From assembly GCF_013409985.1 (NCBI RefSeq), contig NZ_JACCBY010000001.1, positions 1,054,001 through 1,118,000 on the forward strand: a stretch of DNA of 64,000 nucleotides, read 5' to 3'. This DNA is from Sphingomonas melonis. GTDB lineage: Bacteria > Pseudomonadota > Alphaproteobacteria > Sphingomonadales > Sphingomonadaceae. Position numbers and translations under genes: made by a program. This document shows, in pieces, positions 26,532-35,146 of the stretch. Position 1 is the stretch's first letter. Each line of letters opens with the position of its first letter. Under the pieces are notes generated by a model. It was not told the DNA's origin, searched no databases, and saw only the letters and a list, made by a program, of their open reading frames with translations.

Positions 26532-27241
26532 CAGGGTAAGTCCTTGTCCGGGCCGCCGCGGTCGCGGTCGGCCATCTGGGTTCCGGTTGCGGCGAAATAG
26601 ACCATCTCGGCGACGTTGGTCGCGTGGTCGCCGATCCTCTCCAGGTTCTTGGCGACGAACAGCAGGTGCGCGACCTGGCTGATCGTGCGCGGGTTCTCCA
26701 CCATGTAGGTGACGAGAGTACGAAAGATGCTGTCGTAGAAATCGTCGAGCGCGGCATCGCTGTTGACGACGCGCACCGCCGCCTGGGCATCGCGCGCGGC
26801 GAAGGCGTCGAGCGCCTGGCGGACCATGTCGCTCGCCATCCGCGCCATCGACGGCAGCAGCGAGATCGGCTCGATCCGGTGATCGCCGCCATCGGTGGCA
26901 TTGGCGATCATCGGCACGCGCTTGGCGATGTTCTTGGCATAGTCGCCGATCCGCTCGACCACCGCGGCGATCTTGAGCGCGGCGACGACCTCGCGCAGGT
27001 CGACCGCCATCGGCGCGCGCAAGGCGATGATCCGCACCGCGAGCCGCTCGACCTCCGCCTCGATCGCGTCGATCGCCTTGTCGTCGGCACGCACGCGGGC
27101 GGCGAGCGCCGGATCGGGGCGGGCGAGCGCCTGCATCGCCTGCGCGATGGCATCCTCGGCGAGGCCGCCCATCTGCGAGATCATCCCCCGCAACTGGCCG
27201 ATATCGGCATCGAATGCCTTGACGGTATGGTCCAATGGCAT
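26531..27241 (-). CDS. phoU: phosphate transport system regulator PhoU
   Basis: PhoU links the Pst transporter state to the PhoR kinase and represses the Pho regulon when phosphate is ample. The 236-residue protein is all helical with two related three-helix bundles, each carrying the metal-binding pattern: ALKIAAVVERIGDYAKNIAKR near residue 90 and LLFVAKNLERIGDHATNVAE near 195. The ATG at 27241 begins MPLDHTVKAFD; the frame open beyond it is pstB sequence in another frame. It follows pstB by ten bases. Confidence 0.96.
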   Translation of the reverse strand: MPLDHTVKAFDADIGQLRGMISQMGGLAEDAIAQAMQALARPDPALAARVRADDKAIDAIEAEVERLAVRIIALRAPMAVDLREVVAALKIAAVVERIGDYAKNIAKRVPMIANATDGGDHRIEPISLLPSMARMASDMVRQALDAFAARDAQAAVRVVNSDAALDDFYDSIFRTLVTYMVENPRTISQVAHLLFVAKNLERIGDHATNVAEMVYFAATGTQMADRDRGGPDKDLP

Positions 27242-27251
27242 GCCCGTCCCC

Positions 27252-28016
27252 TCAGCCGTAGCGGCCGGTGATGTAATCGCGGGTGCGCTCCTCCCGCGGG
27301 TTGGTGAAGATGTCGCTGGTCGCACCGAACTCGACGAGCTGGCCGAGGTGGAAGAAGGCGGTCTGCTGCGAGACGCGCGCCGCCTGCTGCATGTTGTGGG
27401 TGACGATGACGATCGCGTAGCGGCCCTTCAGCTCGTGGATCAGCTCCTCGATCTTGGCGGTGGCGATCGGGTCGAGCGCGCTGCACGGCTCGTCCATCAG
27501 GATCACCTCGGGATCGACCGCGATCGCGCGCGCGATGCACAGCCGCTGCTGCTGGCCGCCCGACAGCGCGGTGCCGCTGTCCGACAGGCGGTCCTTGACC
27601 TCGTCCCACAGGCCGGCGCGGCGCAGCGATTGCTCGACCAGCGCGTCGAGATCGGCGCGCGCGGTGGCGAGGCCGTGGATGCGCGGGCCGTAGGCGACGT
27701 TCTCGTAGATCGACTTGGGGAAGGGATTGGGCTTCTGGAACACCATGCCGACGCGCGCGCGCAGCTGCACCACGTCCATGCCGCTGGCATAGATGTCCTC
27801 GCCGTCGAGCAGGATCTCGCCGGTGACCCGCGCCGAGGCGACGGTGTCGTTCATCCGGTTGAGCGTGCGCAGGAAGGTCGACTTGCCGCAGCCCGAGGGT
27901 CCGATGAAGGCCAGGACATTGTCCTGGTCGACGTCGATCGAGACGTGGTCGATCGCCTGTTTGGCGCCGTAGAAGACGCTGACCCCCTTTGCCGCGATCT
28001 TGGGGTGGGCGGGCAT
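27252..28016 (-). CDS. pstB: phosphate ABC transporter ATP-binding protein
   Basis: The cytosolic ATPase of the high-affinity phosphate importer. The 254-residue product has Walker [11 protein letters not shown]-loop [20 protein letters not shown], the ABC signature [14 protein letters not shown], Walker [15 protein letters not shown] and the switch His in [14 protein letters not shown] at 28028 that overlaps the pstA stop (GTGA) would add four residues and is an equally possible start. Confidence 0.96.
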   Translation of the reverse strand: MPAHPKIAAKGVSVFYGAKQAIDHVSIDVDQDNVLAFIGPSGCGKSTFLRTLNRMNDTVASARVTGEILLDGEDIYASGMDVVQLRARVGMVFQKPNPFPKSIYENVAYGPRIHGLATARADLDALVEQSLRRAGLWDEVKDRLSDSGTALSGGQQQRLCIARAIAVDPEVILMDEPCSALDPIATAKIEELIHELKGRYAIVIVTHNMQQAARVSQQTAFFHLGQLVEFGATSDIFTNPREERTRDYITGRYG

Positions 28017-28024
28017 CTTCGGGG

Positions 28025-29281
28025 TCACCAGCGGGTCTCGAATTTGTTGCGGAGGTAGATGGCGAGCCCGTTCATCGCGAGCAGCACGACGAGCAGGATG
28101 ATGATCGCCGCCGACGTCTTCTCGACGAAGCCGCGGTCGACATCGTCGGACCACAGGAAGATCTGCACCGGCAGCACGGTGGCGGGATCGGTAAGGCGCG
28201 ACGGCGGCGCGGCGATGAACGCGCGCATGCCGATCATCAGCAGCGGCGCGGTCTCGCCGAGCGCGCGCGCCATGCCGATGATCGTGCCGGTGAGGATGCC
28301 GGGCAGCGCGAGGGGGAGGACATGGTCGAACACCACCTGCACCGGCGACGCGCCGACCGCGAGCGCGGCGTCGCGGATCGACGGCGGCACCGCCTTGATC
28401 GCGTTGCGGCCGGTGATGACGATCACCGGCATCGTCATCAGCGCCAGCGTCAGCCCGCCGACCAGCGGCGCCGAACGCGGCAGGTGGAAGGTGCCGAGGA
28501 ACACCGCGAGGCCGAGCAGGCCGAAGATGATCGACGGCACCGCGGCGAGATTGTTGATCGACACCTCGATCAGGTCGGTCCAGCGGTTCCGCGGCGCATA
28601 TTCCTCGAGGTAGAGCGCGGCGAGCACGCCGATCGGGAAGGCGAGCGCGATCGTCACCGCCATCGTCAGCAGCGAGCCCTTGAGCGCGCCCCAGATGCCG
28701 ACCCGCGTCGGGTCGGTGGAATCGGCGGCGGTGAGGAAGCCGATGCTCCACCCCGTCGTCAGCTGCCCGCGGGCCTGCAAGCGTGCGACCGCGGCCTCGG
28801 CGGCGGGCGTGCCGTCGTGCTTGGCGGCGACATCGAGCGCGCTTGCCACCGGCACCGCGATCGTCGCGCGACCGCGCAGTATCGCGGGGTCGCGCTTCAC
28901 CGCGTCGCGCACGACCAGCCACGCGCCATCCGAGATCAGCTCGGCGCCGTCCGGGCCGAACGCCTGCGTCGCGGCGCGATCCACGATACCTTCCAGCCCG
29001 GCACCGGCGAGCGCCAGGTCGGCACCGCGCCCCTGCACTTGCGCCGGCGTCACCGCCAGTCGCGCCGCGGCGAAGTCGATCGGCAGCGCGACGCGCGTCT
29101 GGCGGAAGCCGCTCATCCCCTGCCACACCATGCTGGCGAGCAGGAAGGCGAGGAACGCCGCCGACAGCCATACCGCGGCAAGGCCGGTCAGGCGGAAGCG
29201 CCGCTCGGCGGCATAGCGCCGCCGCGTGCGCCGCTGGACCGACGCCGCCGTCCAGTCGGTGGGCAGGCGCGACTTATTCAT
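28025..29281 (-). CDS. pstA: phosphate ABC transporter permease PstA
   Basis: A 418-residue inner-membrane permease, longer than E. coli PstA (about 296) because of an N-terminal extension: one membrane helix near residues 35-55, then a periplasmic region of about 130 residues. The C-terminal half has the binding-protein-dependent transport domain with [21 protein letters not shown] and the EAA loop [20 protein letters not shown]. Start overlaps pstC by eight bases. Forms the channel with PstC. Confidence 0.94.
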   Translation of the reverse strand: MNKSRLPTDWTAASVQRRTRRRYAAERRFRLTGLAAVWLSAAFLAFLLASMVWQGMSGFRQTRVALPIDFAAARLAVTPAQVQGRGADLALAGAGLEGIVDRAATQAFGPDGAELISDGAWLVVRDAVKRDPAILRGRATIAVPVASALDVAAKHDGTPAAEAAVARLQARGQLTTGWSIGFLTAADSTDPTRVGIWGALKGSLLTMAVTIALAFPIGVLAALYLEEYAPRNRWTDLIEVSINNLAAVPSIIFGLLGLAVFLGTFHLPRSAPLVGGLTLALMTMPVIVITGRNAIKAVPPSIRDAALAVGASPVQVVFDHVLPLALPGILTGTIIGMARALGETAPLLMIGMRAFIAAPPSRLTDPATVLPVQIFLWSDDVDRGFVEKTSAAIIILLVVLLAMNGLAIYLRNKFETRW

Positions 29282-30650
29282 AGGCTTCCCGATAGCGTTT
29301 CACGACGGTCAGCGCGACGATGTTGAGCGCCAGCGTGATGACGAACAGGGTGAGGCCGAGCGCGAAGGCGGCGAGCGTCTTGGCGCTGTCGAACTCCGCT
29401 TCGCCGGTGAGCAGGTCGACGATCTGCTTGGTGACGGTCGTCGTGCTGGCGAAGGGATTGGCAGTGAGCGTCGCGACGCCGCTCGCCGCCATGACGACGA
29501 TCATCGTCTCGCCGATCGCTCTGGAGACCGCGAGCAGGATGCCGCCGACGACGCCGGGCAGCGCGGCGGGCAGGATGACGCGGCGGATCGTCTCCGACTG
29601 CGTCGCCCCCATCGCCAGGCTGCCGTCGCGCATCGCGGACGGGACCGCGGCGATCGAATCGTCCGCCATCGACGAGACGAAGGGGATGATCATGATCCCC
29701 ATCACCGCGCCCGCCGCCAGCGCGCTCTCCGACGAGGCGTTGGCGATACCGAGCGTCACGCCGAGCTCGCGTACCGCCGGTGCGACGGTGAGCGCGGCGA
29801 AATAGCCGTAGACGACGGTCGGCACACCGGCGAGCATCTCGAGCACCGGCTTCAGCCACGCGCGCGTCGTCGCATGCGCATATTGGGTGAGGTAGATCGC
29901 GCTCATCAGCCCGAACGGGATGGCGACCGCCATCGCGATTACCGCGCCGATGAAGAAGGTGCCCCAGAACAGCGGCACCGCGCCGAGGCTGGCGCCGGGA
30001 TCGCGCGCATCGATCACCTGCGGGCTCCAGTGCGTGCCGAACAGGAAGTCGCCGATCGGCACGATCTGGAAGAAGCGGCCGGATTCGTAGAGCAACGACG
30101 CGACGATGCCGACGGTGGTCAGGATCGCGATCAGCGAGGCGGCCAGCAGCAGCAGCATCACGACGCGTTCGACCTGCGTCCGCGCGCCGAAATCCGGGCG
30201 GACGCGGGTGAAGGCGAAGCCGCCGCCGGCGAAGGCGAGCAGCAGCGCGACCGCGGTGGCGATCCAGTCGTAGCGCTTCTGCGCCGCGGCATAAGCGGGG
30301 GCGAGCGTCGCCGACAGATCGTGGAAGGCGCCATAGCCGCGCCCCGCGCCGAGCTCGCGCGCTTCCGACAGGATCGATGCGCGCTCGAACCCGGGCGGCG
30401 GCAGCGCCGCGGCGGCGGGCGTGGCGAGCACCGCGTCGGTGACCAGCGCCGGCGCGGTCAGGCTCCATATCGCGAGGAAGACCAGCGGCGGCACCAGCGC
30501 GCAGATGCCGACGTAATAGCCGTAGTGGACAGGCAGAGCGGTGAAGCGCGCGCGCCCCGGCGTCCGGAACGTCGCCGCCCGCATCCGCGCGGCGAGCCAG
30601 CCGATCAACGCGAGACCGAAGACGACGAGCGTGATGGCAAGGCCGCTCAT
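29274..30650 (-). CDS. pstC: phosphate ABC transporter permease PstC
   Basis: A 458-residue permease, also longer than the E. coli protein (about 319): an N-terminal helix pair, a periplasmic stretch with GFERASILSEARELGAG, then the transport domain with KPVLEMLAGVPTVVYGYFA and EAA loop RDGSLAMGATQSETIRRVILP. The ATG at 30650 starts MSGLAITLVVFGLAL, a membrane helix. A family A repeat separates it from pstS, so pstS and pstC may be less tightly co-transcribed. Confidence 0.94.
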   Translation of the reverse strand: MSGLAITLVVFGLALIGWLAARMRAATFRTPGRARFTALPVHYGYYVGICALVPPLVFLAIWSLTAPALVTDAVLATPAAAALPPPGFERASILSEARELGAGRGYGAFHDLSATLAPAYAAAQKRYDWIATAVALLLAFAGGGFAFTRVRPDFGARTQVERVVMLLLLAASLIAILTTVGIVASLLYESGRFFQIVPIGDFLFGTHWSPQVIDARDPGASLGAVPLFWGTFFIGAVIAMAVAIPFGLMSAIYLTQYAHATTRAWLKPVLEMLAGVPTVVYGYFAALTVAPAVRELGVTLGIANASSESALAAGAVMGIMIIPFVSSMADDSIAAVPSAMRDGSLAMGATQSETIRRVILPAALPGVVGGILLAVSRAIGETMIVVMAASGVATLTANPFASTTTVTKQIVDLLTGEAEFDSAKTLAAFALGLTLFVITLALNIVALTVVKRYREAYE

Positions 30651-30677
30651 GACGCGAACCCCGCCACATACATCCCG

Positions 30678-30782
30678 GCACCCCGGACGTGGTCCGGGGT
30701 CCACCGCGCCGCAGGGGCACGGCTGGAGGCACGCACGGCGCTCCTCGCCGCAGAGTGGACCCCGGACCGAGCCCGGGGTGAC
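30678..30782. repeat. family A palindromic repeat pair inside the pst operon
   Basis: GGCACCCCGGACGTGGTCCGGGG and CCCCGGACCGAGCCCGGGGTGAC lie between the stop of pstS and the start of pstC. In mRNA this would fold into a stable double hairpin within the polycistronic message, the position where REP elements in E. coli uncouple the level of upstream and downstream genes. The inner spacer differs from the other copies. Confidence 0.8.
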
Positions 30783-30810
30783 GGCATGGGTTTGGGCGGC
30801 GTAGCGCGCG

Positions 30811-31866
30811 TCATGACGGCAGGTCCGCCGGATCGAGCGGCGTCTCGTGCGCCACCACCGCCGCCGCCTTCGTACGCACCGCTTCGGGTGCGGCGATCAG
30901 GCCGCGGCGGACGAGCGGACCGTCCGGCCCCCAGGCGGCGGCATAAGCGGTGAGGAAATCCTTGAGCCCCGGAATCGCTTTCAGATGCGCGACCTTGACG
31001 TACAGGTAGAGCGGCCGCGAACCCGGATAGGCGCCCGCGGCGATCGTCGCATAGCTCGGCTTGACCCCGTCGATCGCGACGCCGTTCACCGTGCCGGCAT
31101 TCTGTTCGAGATAGCTGTAGCCGAAGACGCCGATCGCATCGGGATTGGCGGACAGTTTCTGGACGATCAGATTGTCGTTCTCGCCGGCATCGACATAGGT
31201 CCCGTCCTCGCGCACCCGCGTGCACAGGATCTTGTGCGCCTCGGGATCTGTGTCGCCGAGCATCTTGGCGCGCGGATCGATCGCCTCGCAGCCGCGGGTC
31301 AGGATCAGCTCGGCGAGCGCGTCGCGGGTGCCGCTGGTCGCGGGCGGGCCGTAGACCTGGATCGGCGTCGCCGGCAGCGCCGGATTGACGTCGCGCCACA
31401 CCTGCGCGCGATTGGGCCGCCCGCCCGGCGCAGCGGCCAGCGCACGGTAGAGATCGGCGGGGGTGAGCATCATGCCCGGCCCGTTCTTCGCCTCGGCGAA
31501 GGCGATGCCGTCGATGCCGATCTGGATTTCCATGATCGGCCCGACGTTGTTCGCGGCGCAGATCGCATATTCGCTGCGCTTCATCCGCCGCGAGGCATCC
31601 TCGATATCGGGATGCGCCGCACCCAGTCCCGCGCAGAACAGTCGCATCCCCGCACCCGTGCCGGTCGACTCGATCACCGGTGCCTTGGCATCGGGATGAT
31701 TGGCGACGAACGTCTCGGCGACCAGCGTGGTGAAGGGGTAGACGGTCGACGATCCCACCGCGGTGATCTGGTCGCGCGCGCCGCCGCCGCCGCCGTTCGC
31801 CTGGTCCTGACAGCCCGCGAGGCAGAGCGCCCACACCACCAGCGGGCCAAGAAAGAGAAGGCGCAT
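30811..31866 (-). CDS. pstS: phosphate-binding periplasmic protein PstS (lipoprotein)
   Basis: A 351-residue substrate-binding protein with a lipoprotein signal ending VVWALCLAGC. It contains ITAVGSSTVYPFTTLVAE and ESTGTGAGMRLFC, the Ser/Thr-rich loops that bind phosphate, and PPATSGTRDALAELIL, the third binding loop. The two predicted lobes and the length are in the family range. First transport gene of the cluster, 54 bases after phoR. Confidence 0.94.
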   Translation of the reverse strand: MRLLFLGPLVVWALCLAGCQDQANGGGGGARDQITAVGSSTVYPFTTLVAETFVANHPDAKAPVIESTGTGAGMRLFCAGLGAAHPDIEDASRRMKRSEYAICAANNVGPIMEIQIGIDGIAFAEAKNGPGMMLTPADLYRALAAAPGGRPNRAQVWRDVNPALPATPIQVYGPPATSGTRDALAELILTRGCEAIDPRAKMLGDTDPEAHKILCTRVREDGTYVDAGENDNLIVQKLSANPDAIGVFGYSYLEQNAGTVNGVAIDGVKPSYATIAAGAYPGSRPLYLYVKVAHLKAIPGLKDFLTAYAAAWGPDGPLVRRGLIAAPEAVRTKAAAVVAHETPLDPADLPS

Positions 31867-31920
31867 CGTTTCCCCGCGAGCGACTCAGCGCCGCCACGAT
31901 CCGCCTGTGTGACGGTTGCG

Positions 31921-33147
31921 TTACCCTTTGATGACACCGGCTTCGGCGATCGTGTCGGCGGGCGGCAGCGCGACGGTGACGCTGGTGCCGACGCCGACCT
32001 TGCTCGCGATGTCGAGCCGGCCGCGATGGCGCTCGACGATATGCTTGACGATCGCGAGGCCGAGTCCGGTGCCGCCGACGCTGCGGCTGCGGCCGGGATC
32101 GACGCGATAGAAGCGTTCGGTCAGCCGCGGGATATGCTGGGGTGCGATTCCCTCGCCCTCGTCGGCGACGGTGAGGCGCAGCAGCCCCGAGGAATCGAGC
32201 CCCAGCGTCACCGTCACTGGCGTGCCCGGCCGGCCGTATTTCATCGCATTGCCGATGAGATTGTGCAGCAGCTGCGACAATTGCGCCTCGTCGCCGACCA
32301 CTTCGGGGAGGTCGGGATCGATGGTCACGCCGACGTCCTGCGCGCGCGGGCTGTGCGCGGCGGCGATCTCGGCGGCGACGTCCTCCAGCAATTCGCTCAG
32401 CGACAGCCGCTCGCCGGGCAGCCGGTATTTCTCCGCCTCGATCCGGCTCAGCGAGATCAGATCCTCGACCAGCCGCTGCATCCGCCGCGCCTCGGCGAAC
32501 ATCACGTCGAGGAAGCGCTTGCGCAACCCAGGGTCCTCGCCCGCCTCCTCGTTCAGCGTCTCGATGAAGCCGAGGATCGAGGCGAGCGGGGTGCGCAATT
32601 CGTGGCTGGCGTTGGCGACGAAGTCGACGCGCATCTTCTCGGCGGCATAATTGCCGGACTGGTCGATCAGGTGGACGATGCGCGCGCCGTCCGCCGTCTC
32701 GCCGGTGCGCATTTCCCAACGCTGGTCGGGGGTGCCGAGGCCGACCAGTTCGACCGGGCGGCCGGGCAACGGGGCATGCGAGGTCAGCCGGTCGGCGGCG
32801 GCGGGGTGGCGGATCGCGACGCGCACGTCCTCGCCGATGATATGGCGGCCGAGCAGCGCCCGCGCCGCGGTATTGGCGCAGGTGACGACGCCGCCGCGCA
32901 CCAGCAGCACCGGCTCGGCGATGACGTCGATCACCTCGCCGAGCAGGACGGTGGCGTCGGGCCCGGCGTGGCGTGCGGCGGCGATGCCCTGGTCGCCGCG
33001 CCCCATGCCGGCGAGCGCCGCTGCCACCGCGCCGACGAAGGCGACCGCTGCGCCATCGGGCCGCCCGTCGACGAGGAACACGCCGGCGCCGGTGCCGAAG
33101 GCGATTCCCAGCGCGCCGCTGAGCCGTGGGACGAATCGGGAAGCCAT
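31921..33147 (-). CDS. phoR: phosphate regulon sensor kinase PhoR
   Basis: A 408-residue kinase. One or two N-terminal hydrophobic segments (residues about 8-47) replace the longer membrane region of other PhoR proteins. A PAS-like region follows (VIDVIAEPVLLVRGGVVTCAN), then the H-box DFVANASHELRTPLASILGFIETL near residue 185, N-box NLIGNAMKYG, and DEGEGIAPQH plus GGTGLGLAIVKHIVERH. The FVANASHELRTPL form with ILGFIETL is close to PhoR. It phosphorylates PhoB under phosphate starvation. Confidence 0.93.
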   Translation of the reverse strand: MASRFVPRLSGALGIAFGTGAGVFLVDGRPDGAAVAFVGAVAAALAGMGRGDQGIAAARHAGPDATVLLGEVIDVIAEPVLLVRGGVVTCANTAARALLGRHIIGEDVRVAIRHPAAADRLTSHAPLPGRPVELVGLGTPDQRWEMRTGETADGARIVHLIDQSGNYAAEKMRVDFVANASHELRTPLASILGFIETLNEEAGEDPGLRKRFLDVMFAEARRMQRLVEDLISLSRIEAEKYRLPGERLSLSELLEDVAAEIAAAHSPRAQDVGVTIDPDLPEVVGDEAQLSQLLHNLIGNAMKYGRPGTPVTVTLGLDSSGLLRLTVADEGEGIAPQHIPRLTERFYRVDPGRSRSVGGTGLGLAIVKHIVERHRGRLDIASKVGVGTSVTVALPPADTIAEAGVIKG

Positions 33148-33338
33148 GCCGACTGGCTAGCCGAGCTTGGCGGCGGCGGGGAGGGGGGATGTCGCCACAA
33201 GCCTCGGGAGCGGGTCGCGACGCTCCCGGCCCGTCCACCACCACCACCACTCGGCTTACGCCAAGCGGTCCCGCGCCAAGCAGGGCAATCGCATTGGGCT
33301 GCGGGTCATGAGGATCGACCGGTTTCCTCATCAGCTTC

Positions 33339-33468
33339 GTCACCCCGGACGTGTTCCGGGGTGACGGGGTGGGTTTGGAACACGAAGGAATCCCATTTGC
33401 GCCCATCTGCCATGGCCTCCCCCGCCGAGGGGGAGGTGACGCGGCGAAGCGGTGACGGAGGGGGCCCG
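33339..33468. repeat. single family A palindrome and half a family B element
   Basis: GTCACCCCGGACGTGTTCCGGGGTGAC (33339-33365) is one palindrome of the family A type, apparently a copy that lost its spacer and partner arm. The left flank TTTCCTCATCAGCTTC matches the corresponding flank at 54.79 kb. After it, CCTCCCCCGCCGAGGGGGAGGTGACG followed by GTGACGGAGGGGG (about 33418-33465) is half of a family B element. The rest of the 439-bp gap between phoR and the next cluster shows no other feature. Confidence 0.65.
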
Positions 33469-33586
33469 GCGACTTCAGCGACCCCGACCGTCGCATCGGA
33501 ATTTCCGCCCCGTCCCGCGACCGCACATTTCCTGCGCTTGCCAGTGGTTAGCGAATGTGAAAGGCAGTGGCGCTAGCAGGGGTGCC

Positions 33587-34024
33587 ATGAGTGACGAGAC
33601 GCCGGTCGACGGCCACAATCCAGCGCAGGCGGGACCGGCGAAGCCGGGCGATGCCGGCGTCGCCAGCCGGCGGCGCGTGCTGATGCTCGGCGCGGTGACT
33701 GCCGGCGCGGTGGTATCGATCCGGCCGGCGCTCGCGCAGACCGCGGGTTCGGTGATGACCTGCGAGATCCCCGTGCCCGATCTCGGCCGCGCCGGTCGCT
33801 TCATCGACCCGGCTGGCAACGTCGTCGCGCCGGGCACCAGGGGTGCGTTTCCACCCGCGCCGCGCCCGTTCAAGGGCCAGGAGGTCAAGCGCGCGCTCGC
33901 CGGCGCGCAGCTGCCCGGCACGACCTACGAGAGCAACCGCGCCTATGTGAGCTATATCCGCAGGCTGCAGCGCGGGCAGGGCGGGTTCACCTGCTTCGCG
34001 TCGTTGCAGATGCCGCGCGGCTGA
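33587..34024 (+). CDS. Tat-signal protein of the HprK-related-kinase-A cluster
   Basis: A 145-residue protein with a twin-arginine signal: SRRRVLMLGAVTAGAVVSI (residues 27-45) preceding ALAQ, so it would be exported folded. The mature part is about 95 residues, has one Cys near the new N-terminus (VMTCEIPVPD) and one near the C-terminus (GGFTCFASLQM), and is rich in Pro and Gly. No family is recognised. AGGGG precedes the ATG. It is the first gene of a tight four-gene unit, so it is the natural candidate for a substrate or structural component of the system. Confidence 0.75.
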   Translation: MSDETPVDGHNPAQAGPAKPGDAGVASRRRVLMLGAVTAGAVVSIRPALAQTAGSVMTCEIPVPDLGRAGRFIDPAGNVVAPGTRGAFPPAPRPFKGQEVKRALAGAQLPGTTYESNRAYVSYIRRLQRGQGGFTCFASLQMPRG

Positions 34025-34028
34025 CGCC

Positions 34029-34295
34029 GTGCGCTACCGCGCCCCGACCGACGCGGCGCTGCTGACCGCCGAACTCGACGCGTTCACCGCCGTCTTCCAT
34101 CGCCCGTCCGGCATCACCCATCTGCTTGTCAGCCCCGCGCCGGAGATCGTCGCGCTGCTCGCCGACGCGCCGCTCGATCTGGACACCCTGCTCGTCCGGC
34201 TCGGCGAGCGGTTCGACCTCGCCGACGCCGACCGTGACGCGCTCGTCGCGCGGCTCGACGAGCTGGTCGCGGCGGGGCTGGTCGAGGCGCTATGA
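34029..34295 (+). CDS. PqqD-like protein of the HPr-rel-A system
   Basis: An 88-residue protein with the PqqD-type winged-helix pattern (FHRPSGITHLL near residue 25, LLADAPLDLDTLLVRLGERF, DALVARLDELVAAGLVEAL). PqqD-like domains bind leader peptides and hand them to modifying enzymes. The combination with the kinase-like gene next door is the HPr-rel-A set recorded in NCBI/TIGR families. The start is a GTG at 34029, four bases after the previous stop; it overlaps the next gene as ATGA. Confidence 0.85.
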   Translation: MRYRAPTDAALLTAELDAFTAVFHRPSGITHLLVSPAPEIVALLADAPLDLDTLLVRLGERFDLADADRDALVARLDELVAAGLVEAL

Positions 34296-35146
34296 GGCAC
34301 GTCTTCACCGTGCGCATCGGCCCGATCGGCTTTCGCGTCGGCAGCGACTGGCCGGGCCCGATCGAGGCGCTGCGCGACCTCTATCGCTATTACCCCTCGC
34401 CCAACCTGCCCGACTTCACCGTGCGGCTGGAGGCGACGCACTGGTGGCGGCGCTGGGTCCGGCCGTCGATCCGCATCGGCGGCGACTATATGCTGCCCGA
34501 GGCGGCGCCGCTGCCGCTCGCGCAGGGGTTGCTCGCCGCCGAGATGGCGATGAACCTGCAGCTGGCATTGGGCGGGCGCCGCTATCTGCTGCTCCACGCC
34601 GCCTGCGTCGAGCGGGACGGGCGCGCGCTGCTGCTCACCGGCGAATCCGGTGCGGGCAAGTCGACGCTGGCGACGCTGCTCGCCGCGCGCGGCTGGCGGT
34701 TCATGAGCGACGAATTCGCGCTGGTCGATCCGGAGACCGGGCTCGTCCACCCGTTTCCGCGCCTGATCAGCCTCAAGAATGCCGCGATCGCCGCCGCCGT
34801 CGCCGCGCGCCCCGATGCCAAGCTCGGGCCGTTGCTCACCGGCACGCCCAAGGGTGACATCCGCCATATGGTGCCGGATGCGCTTGCGGTCGGCGCGATG
34901 GACGAGCCCGCGGCGCCGGCGCTGCTGCTCTACCCGCGCCACGGCTTCGCGGCGGAGACGCGCGGCGTGCTGCCCTCCGAATCTTTCGTGCGGCTGACCC
35001 AGGCCTCGACCAATTACGTCGCGCTCGGCGAGGCGGGGTTCGCCGCCCTGACGCGGCTGGTGCGCGAGACGCCGGCCCACGCGATCGATTACCCCGACGG
35101 CGCCGCGGCGATCGAGCAGGTGGAGGCGGTGTGGCGGACGCTCTGA
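34292..35146 (+). CDS. HprK-related kinase A
   Basis: A 284-residue protein related to HPr serine kinase/phosphorylase. The core has LLLHAACVERDGRALLLTG with the Walker A GESGAGKST at residues 117-125, and the following FMSDEFALVD gives the metal-binding acidic residues. The N-terminal 95 residues and the C-terminal 100 have no clear homology to HprK. There is no sign of an HPr substrate nearby, so it likely phosphorylates another protein or peptide, or only uses ATP. Its final 16 bases overlap the next gene. Confidence 0.85.
   Translation: MRHVFTVRIGPIGFRVGSDWPGPIEALRDLYRYYPSPNLPDFTVRLEATHWWRRWVRPSIRIGGDYMLPEAAPLPLAQGLLAAEMAMNLQLALGGRRYLLLHAACVERDGRALLLTGESGAGKSTLATLLAARGWRFMSDEFALVDPETGLVHPFPRLISLKNAAIAAAVAARPDAKLGPLLTGTPKGDIRHMVPDALAVGAMDEPAAPALLLYPRHGFAAETRGVLPSESFVRLTQASTNYVALGEAGFAALTRLVRETPAHAIDYPDGAAAIEQVEAVWRTL

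Noticed and set aside
31867..31920. Pho box between phoR and pstS
   Set aside because: CCGTCACACAGG gives one half-site-like stretch only; the second repeat is missing, so it is not annotated.
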